Of a DNA stretch of 64,000 nucleotides, positions 24,230 to 38,180 are shown one piece after another. Below the pieces are notes generated by a model. The model searched no databases, was not told the DNA's origin, and saw only the letters and a program-made list of their open reading frames with translations. The DNA is from Acephala macrosclerotiorum. Taxonomy: Eukaryota > Ascomycota > Leotiomycetes > Helotiales > Mollisiaceae. The stretch's first letter is position 1, and the number at the start of each line of letters is the position of its first letter. Made by a program: the position numbers and the translations under genes. The stretch is taken from assembly GCA_014904845.1 (NCBI GenBank), contig MU119361.1:62001-126000 (forward strand), in the 5' to 3' direction.

Positions 24230-27200
24230 TATTATATTATATTATATTGTATTTTTTATAATTTGTAATAATCGTTAAATTATTAAATTGTTTTAATTAT
24301 TATATTAATTAATTAAAAAATTAAATAATATTTTTTTTTATTTTAATAATAATATTTTCGTATTTTTATATTTTCAATTTATTTTTATAATTGTTTGAAA
24401 ATATTACTCGTATAACGTTCGCGTAATAATTTTATTTTTATTATATTTTATATTTATAATTTTAATTTTAATTTTTTTAATATTTTTTTAAATTGATTTA
24501 ATTTGTTTTCGTGATTTAAATATATAAAATTTTTAATATAATTTAATAAAATTTATTAAAATATTATTAATTTATATTTCGTTTTTATTTTTTTTATTAA
24601 TTTAATTTATAATATTTATATTATCGATTTTTTTTAAAATTTTATTTATTTAATTCTCGTTTAATATATTTAATTTCGCGATTTAATTATTTGAAATTAT
24701 TTAACGTTTTATACTTGTAATTTCGAATCGTTTTTTATTAAAAAAATATTAATAAAAATCAATTTCTTTTAATTATTTAATTATAATATTAATTTTATTC
24801 AAATTAATTAAAAAAAAATTTTTTTTAATAATTTTTTTATTTTTGTATTTTATATTTCGTAAAAAACGTATAATAAATAAATAATTCGAATTAAAATTAA
24901 TTTTATATTTATTTTTTTATATAATAATTTATACGTTAAAAAATGTTTTTTATTTTAAATCGATTTTTTAAAACAAATTAAATTTGAATAAATCGTTTAT
25001 AATTAAAATAATTCGTATTATGTAAATAATACGTAATTTAATAAAAATTAATATTAGTTTTTAAAATAAACGATTAAAAATATATTATTATAAAATTTAA
25101 AATAAAAATTTTAATATTTTTTATTAAAAATATTTTAAATTGTATTATTTTTAAAAGTTTAAATTTAATAAAATAATTAACGTATAATATTTTATATATA
25201 TAATTAAATATAATAAAATAAAATAAAATATTTAATAATTTACAATTAAAAATATATTAAAAATATATATATATAATTAAAAATTTTAATATTTTTTATT
25301 TAAAAAATTAATATTTTAAATTTATATATTTTAATTAATTTAAATTAAATATTTTAAATATTTTAAATATAAAATTTATTTAATAAATTTAATAATAATT
25401 TTTTAATTAATTTAATTATATTTAAAAAAAAAAAATTTATTAATATAAAAATGTATTTTTTTATTAAATTTTTTTTTAAATTTTCGTTTTTTATATTAAA
25501 TTATTACTATCGATTAAATTAATTATAAATAATTATTAAAATTATATTTTTTTAAAAAAAAAAATTTAAATTTTTTATTTTTTTATTTTTTTATTATAAT
25601 TAATTTAATTAATTGATTTTTTTAATATAAATTTTATCGAATAATAAAAATTTAAATATAATTACAATTTATAATATTTCGTAATTGAAATTAAAATTAC
25701 GTAATATTTATTAATTTAAATTGTTTTTTTAAATTAATTAAATATTGAAAATTAAAATATAATATTTTTTATATTTAAATTTTATATATTTTAATTTAAT
25801 ATATTATATAAAAAATATTATAAAAATAATAATAAATTAAAAAATTAAAAAATTTTATTTTTAAATTTGAAAATTTAAACGAGTTTTTAATTATTAATAA
25901 ACGAATAAAAAATTACGAAATTAAAAAAAATTTATAAATAAAAATCGATTTTTTTTATTTTTTATTATATTAAATAATAATAAAAATAATAATATAAAAA
26001 ATTTTTTATTAATAAATTAAATTTATTTTTTTAAATTTTTATTATTTAATATTTTTTTATAATTATAAAAATTAATATAAATATATAAAATATTTAAAAA
26101 TAAAAATTTAAAATTTATTATTATATTTTTTATTAAAAAAAATATTTTTATTAATTATTTTATTAAAAAATCTATACGTTATTAATATTATTAATTATTT
26201 TTATTTTAATATTAATAACGTTAATCGAGTATTAATAATATTAATTTAAAATTTAAAATTTATATATAAATTAATAATTATATTTTATTTAATTAATTAT
26301 TAAAAATATTAATATTATTTAAAATTTAATCGTAAAATCGATCGATTTAATTAATTAAATATAATTATATAAATATTATATATAATCGTTTACAATTAAA
26401 AGTTTTTATATTTTTATAAATCGAAATTTATTTATTAATCGATTATTAATTAAATATTAAAAATTTAAATATGCAATTATTATATAATATGTACTATTAA
26501 TAAACCGTTAATATTATTAATAATTAATTAATAATAAATAAATTTTTTAATATTATTTTTAAATAAATTTTTTTTTATATTCGAATTAATAATAATTTAT
26601 TTTAAATTTATTGATTTTTTCGAATATACGCATTTAATAAAAAAAATAAAAATAAAAAATTTTATATAAATTATTACTAATAAATAAAAAAATATATATA
26701 ATCGATATATTTTATAAATTAATTAAATTTTATTTAATAATAATTAAATTATATTATATAAAAAAATTATTTTTTATGTTTTTTTTATTTAATAAATTAA
26801 ATTAAAAAAATTTAAATAATAAACTACTAATAAAATAATATAATCGAAAATAATCGAAAAAATTATATAATAATAAAAAAAGATTCAATAAAAAATTATA
26901 ATAAAATAAACGTTATTAATTCGCTAAAAACAATAATAACAATGAAATTTTTAATAATATATTTATTATTATTATTACAAAAAAAAAAAAAATATTTATA
27001 ACGTTTATAATAAATAAAAAAATAATTAATATAAAACTTTTATTACGATTATAAAAAAAATATAATTATTATATTTAAAATATTATTCGAAATTTTTTAA
27101 TAAAAAAAATCGATAATTTAATCGTAATTTTTTTTTTAATTTATTAAGTTCGATTTTATTAAATATATTAAAATTCGTATTTTTAATTTAAAACTAATTA

Positions 27201-27395
27201 ATAAAATTAAAAATAAAATTATTAATAATTTATACGAAAAATTAAAACTAGTAATTTAAAAATATAATAATAAAAAAAAAGAAATAATTTTAATACAATT
27301 TCCGATTATTTAAAGAATTAATTAGCGAATTATCGTTATATTAATATTTTTTTTTAATTTAATTTTTAAATAAAATAAAAATGTTTTTCTCGTTC

Positions 27396-27459
27396 CGAAA
27401 GAAAAAGCCCGTTCGGCGACTCGCTAAGCGAGCCAATAGTCGACGGGCTTTTTCTTTCG
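27396..27459. repeat. 64-nt hairpin at the head of repeat copy B
   Basis: The 17-bp arms 27396-27412 (CGAAAGAAAAAGCCCGT) and 27443-27459 are exact reverse complements, and an inner CTCGC/GCGAG pair can also form. Mutated versions of the same hairpin stand at the head of copy D (46475-46539) and copy C (about 48181-48246), in reverse orientation. It is therefore a constant part of the repeat family. Confidence 0.88.
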
Positions 27460-28217
27460 ATACTCGATGCACATTTTGCTCCGCAGGTCTCGCAAGGGCG
27501 CCTTTGCGAGGGGCTATAAAGTCTTCGACTTTAGTAATCTATTCTTATTTCAAGTTTCACGTTAATAGCCCCTAATTTGAGTGTTTTATAAGGATTTGAA
27601 GTTGATATAGTTATTGAAGTAGAGTTCCAGATTCTGCCGAGCGGTGAAGCCGATAAGCTGATAAGCTGATAAGCTCCTTAGCGCCTAAGGCAGAAACGCA
27701 CTTATTATAGAGTCTTACACCAGGGGGACCCTCGTCTCTTATATCGAGTTACTACGATCGATTCAATCAATTTAAATCACTTTCTTTAGTATATAATTCC
27801 AGGGAGAGACCCCTTGAGACTCCCCTTAAAAGCTGCGCAACTACAGAGACATCCAGCACTTAAATAAGTAAATAAGTGCCTTAATGCCTAAGGCAGAAAC
27901 ACACTTGAGAGTTTTACGGTCGCCATTTTTACTGAGTACGACTATATTCTATTGATTTGCGTAATAACGAATTAATAGAATCGTTTGAAACTTGAAATCT
28001 AGTAGTAATTAATTGAGTTTCAATTTATTTCTAAATTTTATATAATTTAAATTAGTTAATATATTATAATTATAAGCGTAGTACGATTATACGTAAATCG
28101 AGATTTTAGTATTTTTTATTGGATCGATTACATATTAATTCGAAATTACGAGACTGCGAAATTCTTAAGTAAATCAATCAAATCGCTATATTTAAATACT
28201 TCGATTAAATTTGAGTA
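27452..28217 (+). repeat. Interspersed repeat, copy B (about 766 bp)
   Basis: It matches copy A along its length with transition differences and a third GATAAGCT unit near 27650. Unlike copy A it is preceded by the 64-nt hairpin. The short plus frame covering the hairpin (27381-27575) is not taken as a gene. Confidence 0.85.
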
Positions 28218-31200
28218 AAATCGTTTATTGTAAAAAGTATTAATATTACGTGTATATAAAAAAATTAATATTAATTTTTAAATCGAATAAATAATAAATC
28301 GAATAAATAATAAATCGAACAAATAATTAAAATATAATTTCGCGATATTATTTAAATTTATATATAATCGATAATTAATTTTTAATAATTAATATTCGTA
28401 TATTTATTAAAATATAAATAAATAATACGTTTATATTTATAAAAAAATAATTTTAAAAAAATTTAATTTAAAAAAATTAAATTCGTAATAAAAATTAAAA
28501 TAATTTTTATATTAAAATTTAATTAAAAATAAAATTATTATATTAAATAAAAAATTTAAATAATAAATTAAAAATTTAAATTAAAAATTTAAATATATTA
28601 TTTTAAATTTATAAATAATAAAATTTTTAATTTTTAAATTAAATTTTTTATTTATTTATTATAATTTTATTAAAAATAAACAAATTATAAAAAATATATT
28701 AATTTTAAAAATTTATAAAATAATAAAAAAAATTAATATAATAATAATAATTAAATTTATTATAAATATAATTATAAAATAATTCGTTTTTTTTAATATT
28801 TTAATTATTATATATATTAATTTATATTTATTATACAAATATTTAATTAAATTTAAAATAATTAAAAAAAACATTTAATAATTAATATTATAATTTTATA
28901 ATAATTATATAAATAAAAAAAATTATAAAAAATTAAATAATTTAATAAATATTATAATAAAATTAATTTTTAATAAAATTTTAAATTAAAATTTTTTTTT
29001 TTTAAATTTAAAATTTATAAATTTTAATAAATTTTAAAAATAATATTAATAAATTAATATTATTTTAAATATTCGATTATATAATTTTTATTTTTTTAAT
29101 ATTTTTATTTATATTAAAATTAACGAATTTTATATATTTATAATATATAATAAAAAAAAATTTTATTCGTTTAAATTATTAAAAATAATAATATTTTTAT
29201 TATAAAAAAAATTTTTTAATATTGAAATAAATATTATATAATATTTATATATAATTTGAAATTATAAATAATTAATATTATTTTATTTTTATTTTTAAAA
29301 TAAAAATTTTATATTTCGAATTTTATTTTTTAAATAATTTAAAAAAAATTATAAAAAAATTAATATATATATTAAAATTTAAAAAATATTTTATATATAT
29401 TTAATTAATTTTTATTAATAATTATTAATATATTTTTAATTTTTATTTTAATTTTTTATTTTAAATTATATAATAAAATATAAAAATATTAAATAATATT
29501 TATTTTTTTAAAATACATTTTAATTTTTTATTTAATTAATTAATAAAATTTTAATATAAAATTATTTAAATATAATTTATTATTTATAATTTACGAATTT
29601 AATTTTTAATAATTAAAAATTTTTATTAATATAATATTTATTAATTATTATATCGTAATAATTAATAATTATTATATTATATTATATTAATTATTAATTT
29701 TTTAATATTATATTTTTATTTTAAAAAATTTTATATATTTTTTTATATATTTTTTTTATATTTTTTTTATATTTTTTTTATATTTTTTTATATTTTTTTT
29801 TATAATTTTTTTATAATATTTCATTTAATAATTATATTAATAATTATATATTTTTTTCGATTATAATATAATTAAATTAAATTTTATATATAAAATATAT
29901 ATAATTTAAATTGAATAATTTTTAAAAATTCAAATGAATTAAATTTAAAAAAACAAATAATATAATTTATTAAAATAAATAATAATTTATTATTTAAAAT
30001 ATTTTAATATTAATAAAAAATCTCGAAATAATTATTATTTTAAATATAAAAATAATAATATATAAATTACGAAATATTTAATTTATTAAAATAATAATCG
30101 AATAATAAAATTTAAAAAAAAAAAAAATCGAAATTTATATTATTTAAAAAAAATTTATTTATAATTTTTTAAATATATTTTTATAAATATTTAATATTTT
30201 AATAATATTATTGATTTTTAATAATTAAATTTTAAAAAAAAATATAAAAATTTTATTTTTTATTTTTTTAATATTTATTTAATATTTTATATTAATTTTA
30301 TAATTTTAATATATTAATAATAAAATTATTAATATAAATATATTAAATATATTATTATTTTATTTGAATTTATTAAAATAAATTTAAATTTAAAAAAAAT
30401 ATTATTAATAATTTAAAAAAAAAATTATATTTATTAAAATATAATTTTTTAAATTTTTTAAATTTTTAAAAAATATTTATTTAAATTATTAAAATATTAT
30501 TATTTTTTAAAAAAAAATTTATTATAATTTTTTATTAATAAAAATTTTTTTATATTAATATTAATTAATAAAAAATAAAAAATAAAAAATTATTATAAAA
30601 TTTTTTTTTAAAAATAATAAATAAACAAATTTTAAAAATAAAAAATTAAAATTAATAAAAATTATAATAATATAAAAAAAATTTAAAATTTTTTTTAATA
30701 ATATATTTATTTAAAATAAACGAAAATTAATTTTTATTATTATTAAAAAATATTAAATTAATTAAATTAATAATTATTATATTTTTTATATTAAATTTTT
30801 TATTTATTTAAATTTTTTTTATTTAAATTTTTTTTTATTTAATTTTTTTTTATTTAATTTTTTTTTTATTTATTTTTTTTAAATAAATTTTATTACGATT
30901 ATAAATTTTTCGTATTTTATTTTTTAAATTTTTTTTATTTATATTATAAATTAATATAATAATTAATTTTATTAATTAAATTAAATTTATTTAAAATTAA
31001 AAAATAATTATTTTATTAAATATTTATATTTTTAATATATAATTTATAATAAAATTTAATAATTTTATATAAAAAATTATTAAAATATTTTAATTATTAT
31101 TTTATTATAATTATAAAAAATTATATAAAATAATAATAATAATTTTTTTATAAAATATTATTTGTATTAATATTTTATTTATTAAAATTCGATTATTTTT

Positions 31201-31950
31201 TAAAAAAAACGTATAAAATGATTTTTATATTATTATTATTTAATTATAATTTCGTTTTATTATTTTTTTCAATATAATTTTTAAATTATTAATAAAAATT
31301 CAAAGTTTTTAATATTAATACAAATAATAAATTTAAAAAACAAATTATATTTATTATATTATTTAATTTAATAAAAATTAAATTTTAAAAATAAATATTT
31401 AAATCGAAATTTAAATTTTTTTTATTAAATTTTAAATTAATAAAATATTTATTTAATATTTCGTTTTGAATTATTTAATTAATAAATATAATTTTTATTT
31501 TTTTATTCGTTTAAATTATAAATTTTTTAAATCGTATATAATTATATAATTATTATAAAATTAATAAATATTTATAAAAAAAAAATTATAAAATTATATA
31601 TATAAAATTTTTATAATATATATATTTAAATATAAATTTAAAAAAAAAAAATTTTATAAATAAATTATAAATAAAAAAAATTTTATTATATTATTTTTTT
31701 TATTTTTTTATATATATTATAATTAATTTTTATTATTTAAATTTTTTTTCGAATTTTTAATTATTAATTTATAAAAATTTTTATAATTAAATTATTAATA
31801 CGTTTTATTAACGATTATAATTAATTTATTTAAAATTATTATTATAAATAAATTTTTTTCACGAATATATTATATTTAATTATTTTTTAAAAAATTAATA
31901 TTATATTCGTTAATATTTTAATAAAAAAATTTTAAAAAAAAAATATATAT

Positions 31951-32209
31951 TGTAGTGGGATTATATGTTTTCTCTTCAAAAATCCTTATAAATAGCTAGT
32001 TTCGAGGGCAGTGCTGGTCACGTGTCTTTTAGTACATAAGGAGCTTTCGCTCACTATAAACTAATTAACAACTTTTTCTATTTCTACTTTGATTGATTGA
32101 TTGATTGATTTACGAATTACGAATTACTTCGAATAAGTTTAATTCATTGATTAAAACGAATTGACCTACGATTAAACTTTTTTGCTTTGTATTTTATTGC
32201 TTTTCTACA
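31951..32209 (+). repeat. 5' LTR of the gypsy-like element
   Basis: 259 bp, TG..CA ends. It contains a GATT tetranucleotide tandem at about 32090-32110. It is directly followed by TTGGTAAAACGACG, whose TGG start fits a tRNA primer-binding site; the tRNA cannot be named. Every difference from the 3' LTR is a transition and there are no indels. Confidence 0.92.
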
Positions 32210-33096
32210 TTGGTAAAACGACGTCGAGAAGTGAATTGTTTCAATGGATCTCGCTGAGAACTATTTATATGCGATTTGTGTATTTTGTCTTTTATTACTA
32301 TTAAAAAGAAACTTAAACTACTAAAAATCGAAGGTTGAAAATCAATTAACGAAAACTTTTTGTTTTAATTGTATTATTCGAGATTAAATAATTTGATTAC
32401 GAGATTACGAAATTGTAGAGAAATATTGATTTATGAGAATTACGTATTAAATTACTCGAGATAATTGACATTAAAATGAATATAAAAAAGAAAAAAAAGA
32501 ACTCGCGATAATCACTCACGGTAATTGGTCCTATTTCCAGCGGAAATTGGAATATAAGAGAGAAAGTTTTAATGCGAAAAAAAAAAGAAATTATAGCGTT
32601 GAAAAACGAAATTGCTTTATTGTTTTATATTTTAGTTTTAATTCTTTTGAGAATCGCAATTCGCGGATCGCTCGTAATCGTTTTTAAATTGAAATAATAG
32701 AATTAGAATAAGTCTCGAATTTCAAAAAACAATACGAAAAAAATTGAAATAAAAAATTTCAATCAAAAGAAATCGACTAAAAAAATGTTTGTTTGAAGAA
32801 TACATTTTATTAAAACGAATAAACGAACAAAGTTTTAAGTAAAAACTAGAATAAAAAAAATCTCACGAGAAAACGATATAAATAAAAACCAATTCTCAAA
32901 ACGAATTTCATTTGAAAACAATAGTTCGAAAACTCGCACTTTTGAATTACTAAATCAATTCTCAATTTAAAGACTAGAATCAATAAATTATTCGCGTCAA
33001 AGTTTACTCTTTTCAACAGAAAATACTTTTATTTTAATCACACTATCGATTTTTTCTAAGAAATTTTCTACGAACAATAAAAACAATCTCTTAAAA
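32210..33096 (+). other. 5' untranslated leader of the gypsy-like element
   Basis: It starts with the presumed primer-binding site. About 890 bp without a recognisable coding frame precede the gag relic. Confidence 0.6.
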
Positions 33097-34900
33097 ATGC
33101 AAAACTTCGAGAAATACGTACTTATACTAAGACTACAAATGCCTCTTTTTAGAGTCCTTGGAGTACTTTGGTTCAAAGAAAACAATATTACGACTTTTCT
33201 AGAACAATACGACAATATGTACGAAAACTATAAAATTACTTCAAAAATCAAGAGAATACGATTTTTGCGATATATTAATCCGATTTACAAAGAGCAAATC
33301 CAGTCTATATCAGAGTATAGCACTGAAAACTACTTAGAAAAAGAGTTTTACGACGCTCTAAAAAAGGAATTTCGCGAATATAATTAAAAGTACTATCGAG
33401 TAAATATAGAATTCTTATATAAAATCATCGACCAATCTACGAAAAGTCTTTTAGCGATAAAAACGTATATAGACTTATTCGATCGAATATTCAAAGAATT
33501 AATCAAATGAAACAAATTAAACAAATAATATTAAAAACGCGAGTTTATAAAAAGATTCTCGATATATATTAAAAAACAAATCTTTAGAGAAATCGACTAC
33601 AAATCGATAGAAATATCCACTTACAACTACGACAAAATATACGAGAAAGCGATTACTACATATAAATATAAGAAAAAAAAGCGATAATACAACGAAATTA
33701 ACGATTTAAAATACTCGAAAATTCGATAAAAACATTTGAATACTATAGTGCAAAAAATAATTTTAAATGCAACCAATAATTTACTACTCTTTATTTTACT
33801 CGAACTACTTATAGAAGAAATTCAATGAAAAATGTACACAATTACTAAAAAAACTCATATCGAATTTCAATTTTCGATTCCACGTACTATTCAAACTCAA
33901 AGAACTCGACAAATATTCGTATCAAAACTTTCAATTCAAATAAACGATTTTACTAGAGAACTGAAAAAACTCTTTTTTTTTTCCGTGTTATTTAACGATT
34001 TGAAAACCGCTTTAAACGCCAATACTGTGAAAATGTCTCAAAAGTTGAACAGCGTTATAATCTCTATAAATTAGAATTAGAACCAGTTTACTTTTTCACG
34101 AGAATATAAACGAAAAAAGAACTTTAATCGAAAACGAGAAAGATATAGTAACATGAAAAAAGGCGAATATGAAACTTTATATAATTCAACGTCGACTAGA
34201 CTCTCGCAAGATATACCGTCGACCGTTCAAAGGAATACAATAGAGACTAACGCTGCATACAACGATCAATAAAACGAGCGATATTACTTCGAGTGTTTCG
34301 AGCGAACAAAGAACGAAGAAATCGATCTCTTCGTTAATCACTTTTTCGTAGATTACTATTCATTTATAAATAAACTAATTAATTGTAAGTATTGCTATCG
34401 AGAGAACGATCAATAGTATTATAATTCCTGGAGTCGTGATCGACTTTCGCGACCGTTTACGCTTAAAAACAATCGACGCTAGTATAATCAAATTATAAAA
34501 CAGATAATTAGAGGATTTTTTGACTATGATCTCGATAAACGCTCTAAAAATGCACAAAGAATCTAAGAATCTATTTAGTTTATTGCTCAAGAAAAAAGTA
34601 AAACTAGCGCCAATAAAGAAATCTTAAAAGAATTGAATTTATCGTTGTATACTTTCAACGGTAATAATATCAACGTTCAAAGTTTTAATAAAGCGATTAT
34701 TAATAAATTCTACGAAGAATTACTAGTAAATACAGTAATAGTAAACACGATAATAACGAGTAAATCGAAAAGCAAAATTCAAAGTACACGAGAAAACTTT
34801 TAACAAAGAGTAAAAATAGAAAAAAAGTACTTAAAAATCGAATTGTAACGACAAATTTTACAAAGCGCTCAAAACGAAAAACGAAAAAAAATAAACGTAA
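33097..34900 (+). pseudogene. gag relic of the gypsy-like element
   Basis: The capsid-like part begins about 33097 with NITTFLEQYDNMYENYKITS and PIYKEQIQSISEYSTENYLE, typical of fungal gypsy gag. It continues past stops through SLLAIKTYIDLFDRIFKELI (about 33450) and NTIVQKIILNATNN (about 33745). A CX2C remnant (Cys codons 34384-34386 and 34393-34395) may be the nucleocapsid zinc knuckle with its His and last Cys lost. Several TAA/TAG stops are consistent with C-to-T changes on either strand. Confidence 0.75.
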
Positions 34901-35196
34901 ATCAATCGAAAAATGAGACTTTGAAACAATAATTTAGCGCTAAAAGTAATGACTCTATTGACGAAATTTCACCGCGAAAACTCTCTAAGAGTACAATATT
35001 GTTCTCAAGAATCCAAAAAAAAATGAAAATAATTACTAATACTTTGAAAACATCGAACTTTACTGTAGTGATTACTAATCAATAGCGAAGAAACAACGCT
35101 CACTACTTGACTCTAATGAATACTAAGGCCGCTATAGTAAGAGAAATACTAAGAACTATTGATTCTATGAAACAGTTTTTTTAGAGTTTCTATAGA

Positions 35197-35589
35197 ATGT
35201 CTAAAGAAACGAGTCAATCTACTTTTGTTATTAAGAACTTTGTAATACTCGAAACTAATCTCGTAAAAATCGATTTCTCGTTACTAATTAAAAGAAAACA
35301 CATTGTCGTTACTTTTAAACTACATTTCAATTTATTTGGACCAATTGATTCGAGCGGAGAATGCGAAATACTAAATACTAGAGCGAAGTACTGCATTGCT
35401 TCCACGTACATAGCTCGAGATCTCAACAGTACTATTGCAAACGTCAAAGATTTTCAATTGTTTACTACTATTGAACAAAATTTCGAATTCGTTGGAGTAG
35501 TGATTATAAAAATAGAGATTGAGTACGAAATCGAATGTGAGATTCTTTTTTTCTTTGTAAACAGTACAAAGAAAATCTTTTTGAAATAA
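35197..35589 (+). pseudogene. Retropepsin-like aspartic protease relic
   Basis: A 130-codon open stretch contains PIDSSGECEILNT, resembling the D-S/T-G active site of retroviral-type proteases. FQLFTTIEQNFEFVGVV and a FFFVNSTKKIFL segment follow, as in gypsy proteases before RT. It lies between gag and RT, the right place. The motif is imperfect, so the call is moderate. Confidence 0.6.
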
Positions 35590-36724
35590 TTATTCGTCGC
35601 TACAATAAAAATACAAATTGAATACAAAAATAATAATTCGTAGAATAGCGTATTTTGAGACTTTAAAAATCTCAATTTTATTTGCACGATTATAATTGTT
35701 TTTTTTTTAAAAATCTATTTGCGTCAAGTCACTAGAAATCACTATATTCGTATACACTTTCGAGTCGAAAAAGTATCAAAAGAAAAATACAACGCGAGAA
35801 ACTAAATATTAATACTATTAGAAAATAATATAACGCTAAAACTCGCGAACAGTTTTTATATTTTAACGAATTTTTTTCTATTTTTGATTTTTCACTAAAT
35901 ACTTTTAATATTACTTTATATAGAATAAATACGATTAAAACAAACATTATTAGTTCAAAGAAAAACACAAATAAAATAATATAAAAAGTGAAATTATTTT
36001 TTTCGATTTTCTATGAAACGTTTTCTTTTTTTAACAAAGAAAAAATAAACGAAATTTTAAATAAGAAAATTTTTGACGAAAAAGTAAAAAAGTATCTTTC
36101 TGTAATAATATTACTGTTTTTAGACGTGAATATCATAAGAAAATATCTAAAAAACGATACGAAACGCTAATTATTTTACTTTACTGAAAAAAAACGAAAT
36201 CGAAAGATTTTCAAGTATAAAAACGAGAAAAAAACTCAAATAAAGAAAATAGTTTTATCGTTAAACAATTTCAATTTAAAACTATTCAATATAAACGTCA
36301 ATACGATATATAAATCCAAGTCTAGAAAGATACGATTTATCGATTTAATCGATAGAATTGAAAAAACTTCTAAAGAACGAAAAAATTAGTTCGAACGATT
36401 TAAAGCGCGAGAAATACTTCAAGAGTACACTAGAAAATATATAAAATATTTATTATCGCGAATTGTCTCGATATTAAAAAAATCACGGTTTATTTTTAAG
36501 CGATTAATATCTTTGTTTGTCAAGAACTGACTATAGAAATCTGAAAAAGAAATGTTCGATGAAATAATATTTAATCGTGAAAAAGCAATAGTATTTAACT
36601 AGAAAAAAGTCTTTAAAATCTATGAAAATATCAATTCGTTTATTCGCATTAAAACAATTCAATATACGACGTAATAAAAAAAGAGTTTTTATTGTTTCAA
36701 AGTTTTGTTTTCGATTGTAGTAAA

Positions 36725-38180
36725 AATGTTTCAAGAACGATTCGATCGCGAAATACTCGAAAAAAGCGATAATTCTTATTAAAATTCATAGTTTCTAATC
36801 GCGAAAAAAGTCGCTAGGATTTATCGATTGATTAACGCGACTATAAAAATAAATTCGATTATTTTGAGAAACGCTAATATATTTCCTTTCGTAAATGAAT
36901 TTTCTGAGAAGTTTATTAAATACTTTTGCGCTTTTTTAATAGACTTCTTTTTTGAATACGATCAGTTTACGTTAAACGTTCGAAACAAAAATATAACTGT
37001 TTTTATAATTTTACTAGGATTTCTACGGATGACAATATCGTTTCAAAGAGCAATTAATTTTATAATTCAATTCGTTCGAATTATTATAACAATTCTAGAA
37101 AACGTGTTTTTTAGAATCGCGATACTATTTTTGAATGACGTAGAAATCAAAAGACTTTATACGAATTACGACAACGAATTGGTATTTTCAAAAATTCGTC
37201 GATTCGTTTTTGAATATATTTAGAATTTGAATAAAACGTTGGATCGAATCGAGAGAATTCAAGTTTACATAAGACTCAAATCACAATTCTACTAAAACGA
37301 AATAATTATTATTAGTTTCGTTTGCAATTCTAAAAAGCGTTCTTTTAAAAGTGTAAAAATCATTAAAATTCTAAAATAAATTAAATGTAATAATATTTTT
37401 GAAATTAAAGTTTTCATTGGAATTTGTATTTATTACAAAATATAAATTTAATATTTTGATATTATTATCGAATCATTATATCGATTAATTAAAAAGAACG
37501 AATTTTTCAAATAAAAAAAAAAGTAGAAAATCGCTATAATACTTCTATAAAACAAATTTACAACGATTTTAGTACTTTACAAAATTCACTACGACTCTAC
37601 AAATAAATAGAGAATAATTATTCTAAATATCGATATTAGTTAGTAAAAGTATAAAAAAATACTCGATCAATATAACGACAAAAGACGAAAACGAATAACT
37701 CGATACGAGTCAAAATTCTAGAATGCTATTAAGCGAAATTATAATGCGATAAAAAGAGAATATCGAAGAATCTTGAAATGTTTTCGCAAGTTACGATCTT
37801 GGCTATATAGCGTTCATTTTATCCTTGAAACGAACGTCAATACGCTCGTCGCTCAATTGAATCGAGTAGTAACAGATCTTTTTGACGCTTTGATTATTCG
37901 TTGATTTGCTTGGATACGATTGTTCGATTTCGAAATCAAATATATTAAAAAAAGTATTTACACTACTACAAACGAATTATTCAAAAGACTGCGAATAAAA
38001 AACGACAATTCAAAAGAAAAAACAAATATCGATAAATTTATTACAATCGAATTTAATTGCATTAAAATAATTCTAATCTCGATCAAAGAACGCAAAACTA
38101 ATCAAAAAATTGAAAGTAGATTGTTTGTAATTAAAAGTAAGTACGTAAAACGGAAATATTTACTTGAATTATTAAATTAA
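36725..38180 (+). pseudogene. Reverse transcriptase and RNase H relic (pol)
   Basis: RT begins about 36725 (MFQERFDREILEKSD), with YRLINATIKINSIILRNAN and a C-x-LIDFFFEYDQ motif A region. The YxDD-equivalent box reads FLND at 37128-37139, where the first catalytic Asp codon has become AAT (37134-37136), a G-to-A change. The connection and RNase H part ends near 37920-38180 with RLFDFEIKYIKKS..TTNELFKRLR, the usual end of gypsy RNase H. Several TAG/TAA stops replace what are probably Trp and Gln codons. Confidence 0.88.

Larger units (their letters stand above)
22116..31950. repeat. AT-rich RIP-type isochore, left part
   Basis: About 9.8 kb of nearly pure A/T sequence with stops everywhere and no gene. 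Remaining C and G sit almost only in CpG: in 22561-22980 I count 16 C, 15 of them in CpG. Two islands of normal composition (23472-23900 and 27390-27950) are the heads of repeat copies A and B, listed separately. From about 23187 on, segments recur in the right-hand block. For example 23187-23460 matches 56732-57060, 25081 onward matches 57061 onward, and 30310-31945 matches 59940-61845, all in direct orientation. Short tandems of TATTTTTTT and TTTATTTAAATTTT units occur at about 29735-29810 and 30795-30885. Confidence 0.9.

Noticed and set aside
27381..27575. 64-codon ORF over the hairpin of repeat copy B
   Set aside because: The reading frame is produced by the hairpin and repeat head and is not kept in copy A.
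23472..28217. Copies A and B as a defined LTR pair of one element
   Set aside because: They are direct repeats with about 3.2 kb between, but TG..CA ends, primer site and any coding relic are missing, and further copies in reverse orientation lack such pairing; kept as an interspersed repeat.
32090..32112. GATT tandem as a CRISPR- or telomere-like array
   Set aside because: It is a short microsatellite inside both LTRs without spacers; fungi have no CRISPR arrays and the motif is not telomeric.
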